Source of the DNA: Epiperipatus broadwayi
Taxonomy: Eukaryota; Onychophora; Udeonychophora; Euonychophora; Peripatidae
DNA: 64,000 nt
Reading direction: 5' to 3'
Assembly: GCA_028023455.1 (NCBI GenBank)
Contig: JAQFVV010006245.1
Span: forward strand, 5,701,276-5,765,275
Shown here piece after piece: positions 63,201 through 64,000 of this stretch. Both the position numbers and the translations under genes were made by a program. Each line of letters opens with the position of its first letter. Position 1 is the stretch's first letter. Under the pieces are notes generated by a model. It was given only the letters and a program-made list of their open reading frames with translations, made no database searches and was not told the origin of the DNA.

Positions 63201-63477
63201 GTGTTTCTACACTGGTTTTTAATATTGTTTTTGATTAAAAAAAGTGTATAATATCTCCTAGTAGTCTTGATAAAGGAATATTGTTTTACTTTATGGGTAC
63301 AGGTTGGAACTAAAGATCATATTTGATGAATAAAAAAACTATTGAGTAGTGAATATAACTTATATGATAAAATTGTAGAAATGGTTTTTTAAAAAGGTAC
63401 ACCAATGTATAAAGTTATTAATATTTGTAAATACAGTATAGTAAGTTAAAAGAAATAATAATGATTATTAATATATA
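60232..63477. other. AT-rich stretch
   Basis: No exon, RNA gene or mobile element recognised. A 67-codon plus frame (62252-62455) is unsupported. Confidence 0.5.
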
Positions 63478-63700
63478 GGGTATATGAGCACAGACTTTCA
63501 CATGACCCACCACTCTCCACACTATCTCATAACACTGATATACTTGAACACATATATGTTGAAAAGATAAATAATCATCAATATACATATTTCATGCTAA
63601 ACCAGCAATCATCAGTTGGTCCAGATTACCATCTCTACACATATATGCTATAAGTGCTCAGATATATATTAAGATAGCCAATCCTCATACTTTAGTTAAT
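63478..63700 (-). repeat. Dispersed repeat R1, copy 4 (partial)
   Basis: Reverse orientation relative to 22398-22796. Begins with TATGAGCACAGACTTTCACA and runs through CATGCTAAACCAGCAATCAT and CAGTTGGTCCAGATTAC to about 63700, where homology to the rest of R1 stops. It is closer to the 22-kb copy than to the 44-kb palindrome arms. Confidence 0.8.
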
Positions 63701-64000
63701 AATGATTATTGTAAATAAATATTTCTTTTACGTGGATTATTATATGATGTAAATAAATATTTTTATTATTAATTAAATACATTCTGTTTCATTGCCTTTA
63801 TAACATCATTGCATTAACACCTCTATTTATCAGAAAATCTGCTTCAATAAAGTTTGCATTAATGTTTTTTTAAGAGTGCATTTCAATGGTCACATAGTGT
63901 TTATACATTCATTTTGTTTAATAATTATTGAATTATTATATCTGCATTCTTAGAAGATATATATTATATTATTTACTTCATTTCAAATGCACTTGTTATG
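63701..64000. other. AT-rich window end
   Basis: No feature recognised. Confidence 0.5.

Overview
The window is animal nuclear DNA. It is very AT-rich (roughly a quarter G+C by eye), full of mono- to trinucleotide microsatellites and loaded with transposable elements. It carries short exons with canonical GT/AG borders separated by multi-kilobase introns. Nothing points to a bacterium or organelle. I cannot fix the phylum. The mix of RTE and other non-LTR elements, hAT elements, a tRNA-headed SINE and an SLC4A11-like gene suggests an AT-rich invertebrate.

The only host gene I can support is on the minus strand. Four consecutive coding exons of an SLC4 transporter, closest to SLC4A11, lie at 38520-38652, 22951-23024, 18176-18359 and 13996-14102, in transcript order. 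Their splice phases join perfectly (2-1-2-1) into one open frame of transmembrane segments. The introns are about 15.5, 4.6 and 4.1 kb. The 5' part of the gene (above 38652) and the 3' part (below 13996) were not found and are probably outside the window. If so, nearly everything else here is intronic.

Layout. 0-9 kb: an unrecognised frameshifted pseudogene (1119-1665), a minimal tRNA-derived SINE, a cluster of decayed coding segments of unknown origin (4.3-7.8 kb) and two tandem duplications. 13-23 kb: exons D, C and B, fragments of two LINE families, a hAT transposase remnant and fold-back repeats. 23-31 kb: a decayed reverse transcriptase and a near-perfect 264-bp palindromic MITE. 31.1-38.0 kb: a young, complete-ended but apparently non-autonomous LTR retrotransposon, antisense to the gene. 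It has 1.76-kb LTRs and a tRNA-Lys primer site. Its single ORF encodes a coiled-coil protein with two kinds of tandem repeat and one in-frame TGA. 38.5 kb: exon A. 39-50 kb: two minus-strand copies of one decayed repeat element, one split by a 5'-truncated RTE retrotransposon, with a 1-kb palindrome between them. 51.6 kb: a second SINE copy. 54-56.6 kb: the 3' half of a LINE between long (AAT)n tracts, with a hAT MITE (perfect 8-bp target duplication) in its 3' UTR. 57-64 kb: inverted repeats, hairpins and another copy of the palindrome-forming repeat.

The item most worth following up is the LTR element, whose only protein has a repeat architecture I do not recognise.
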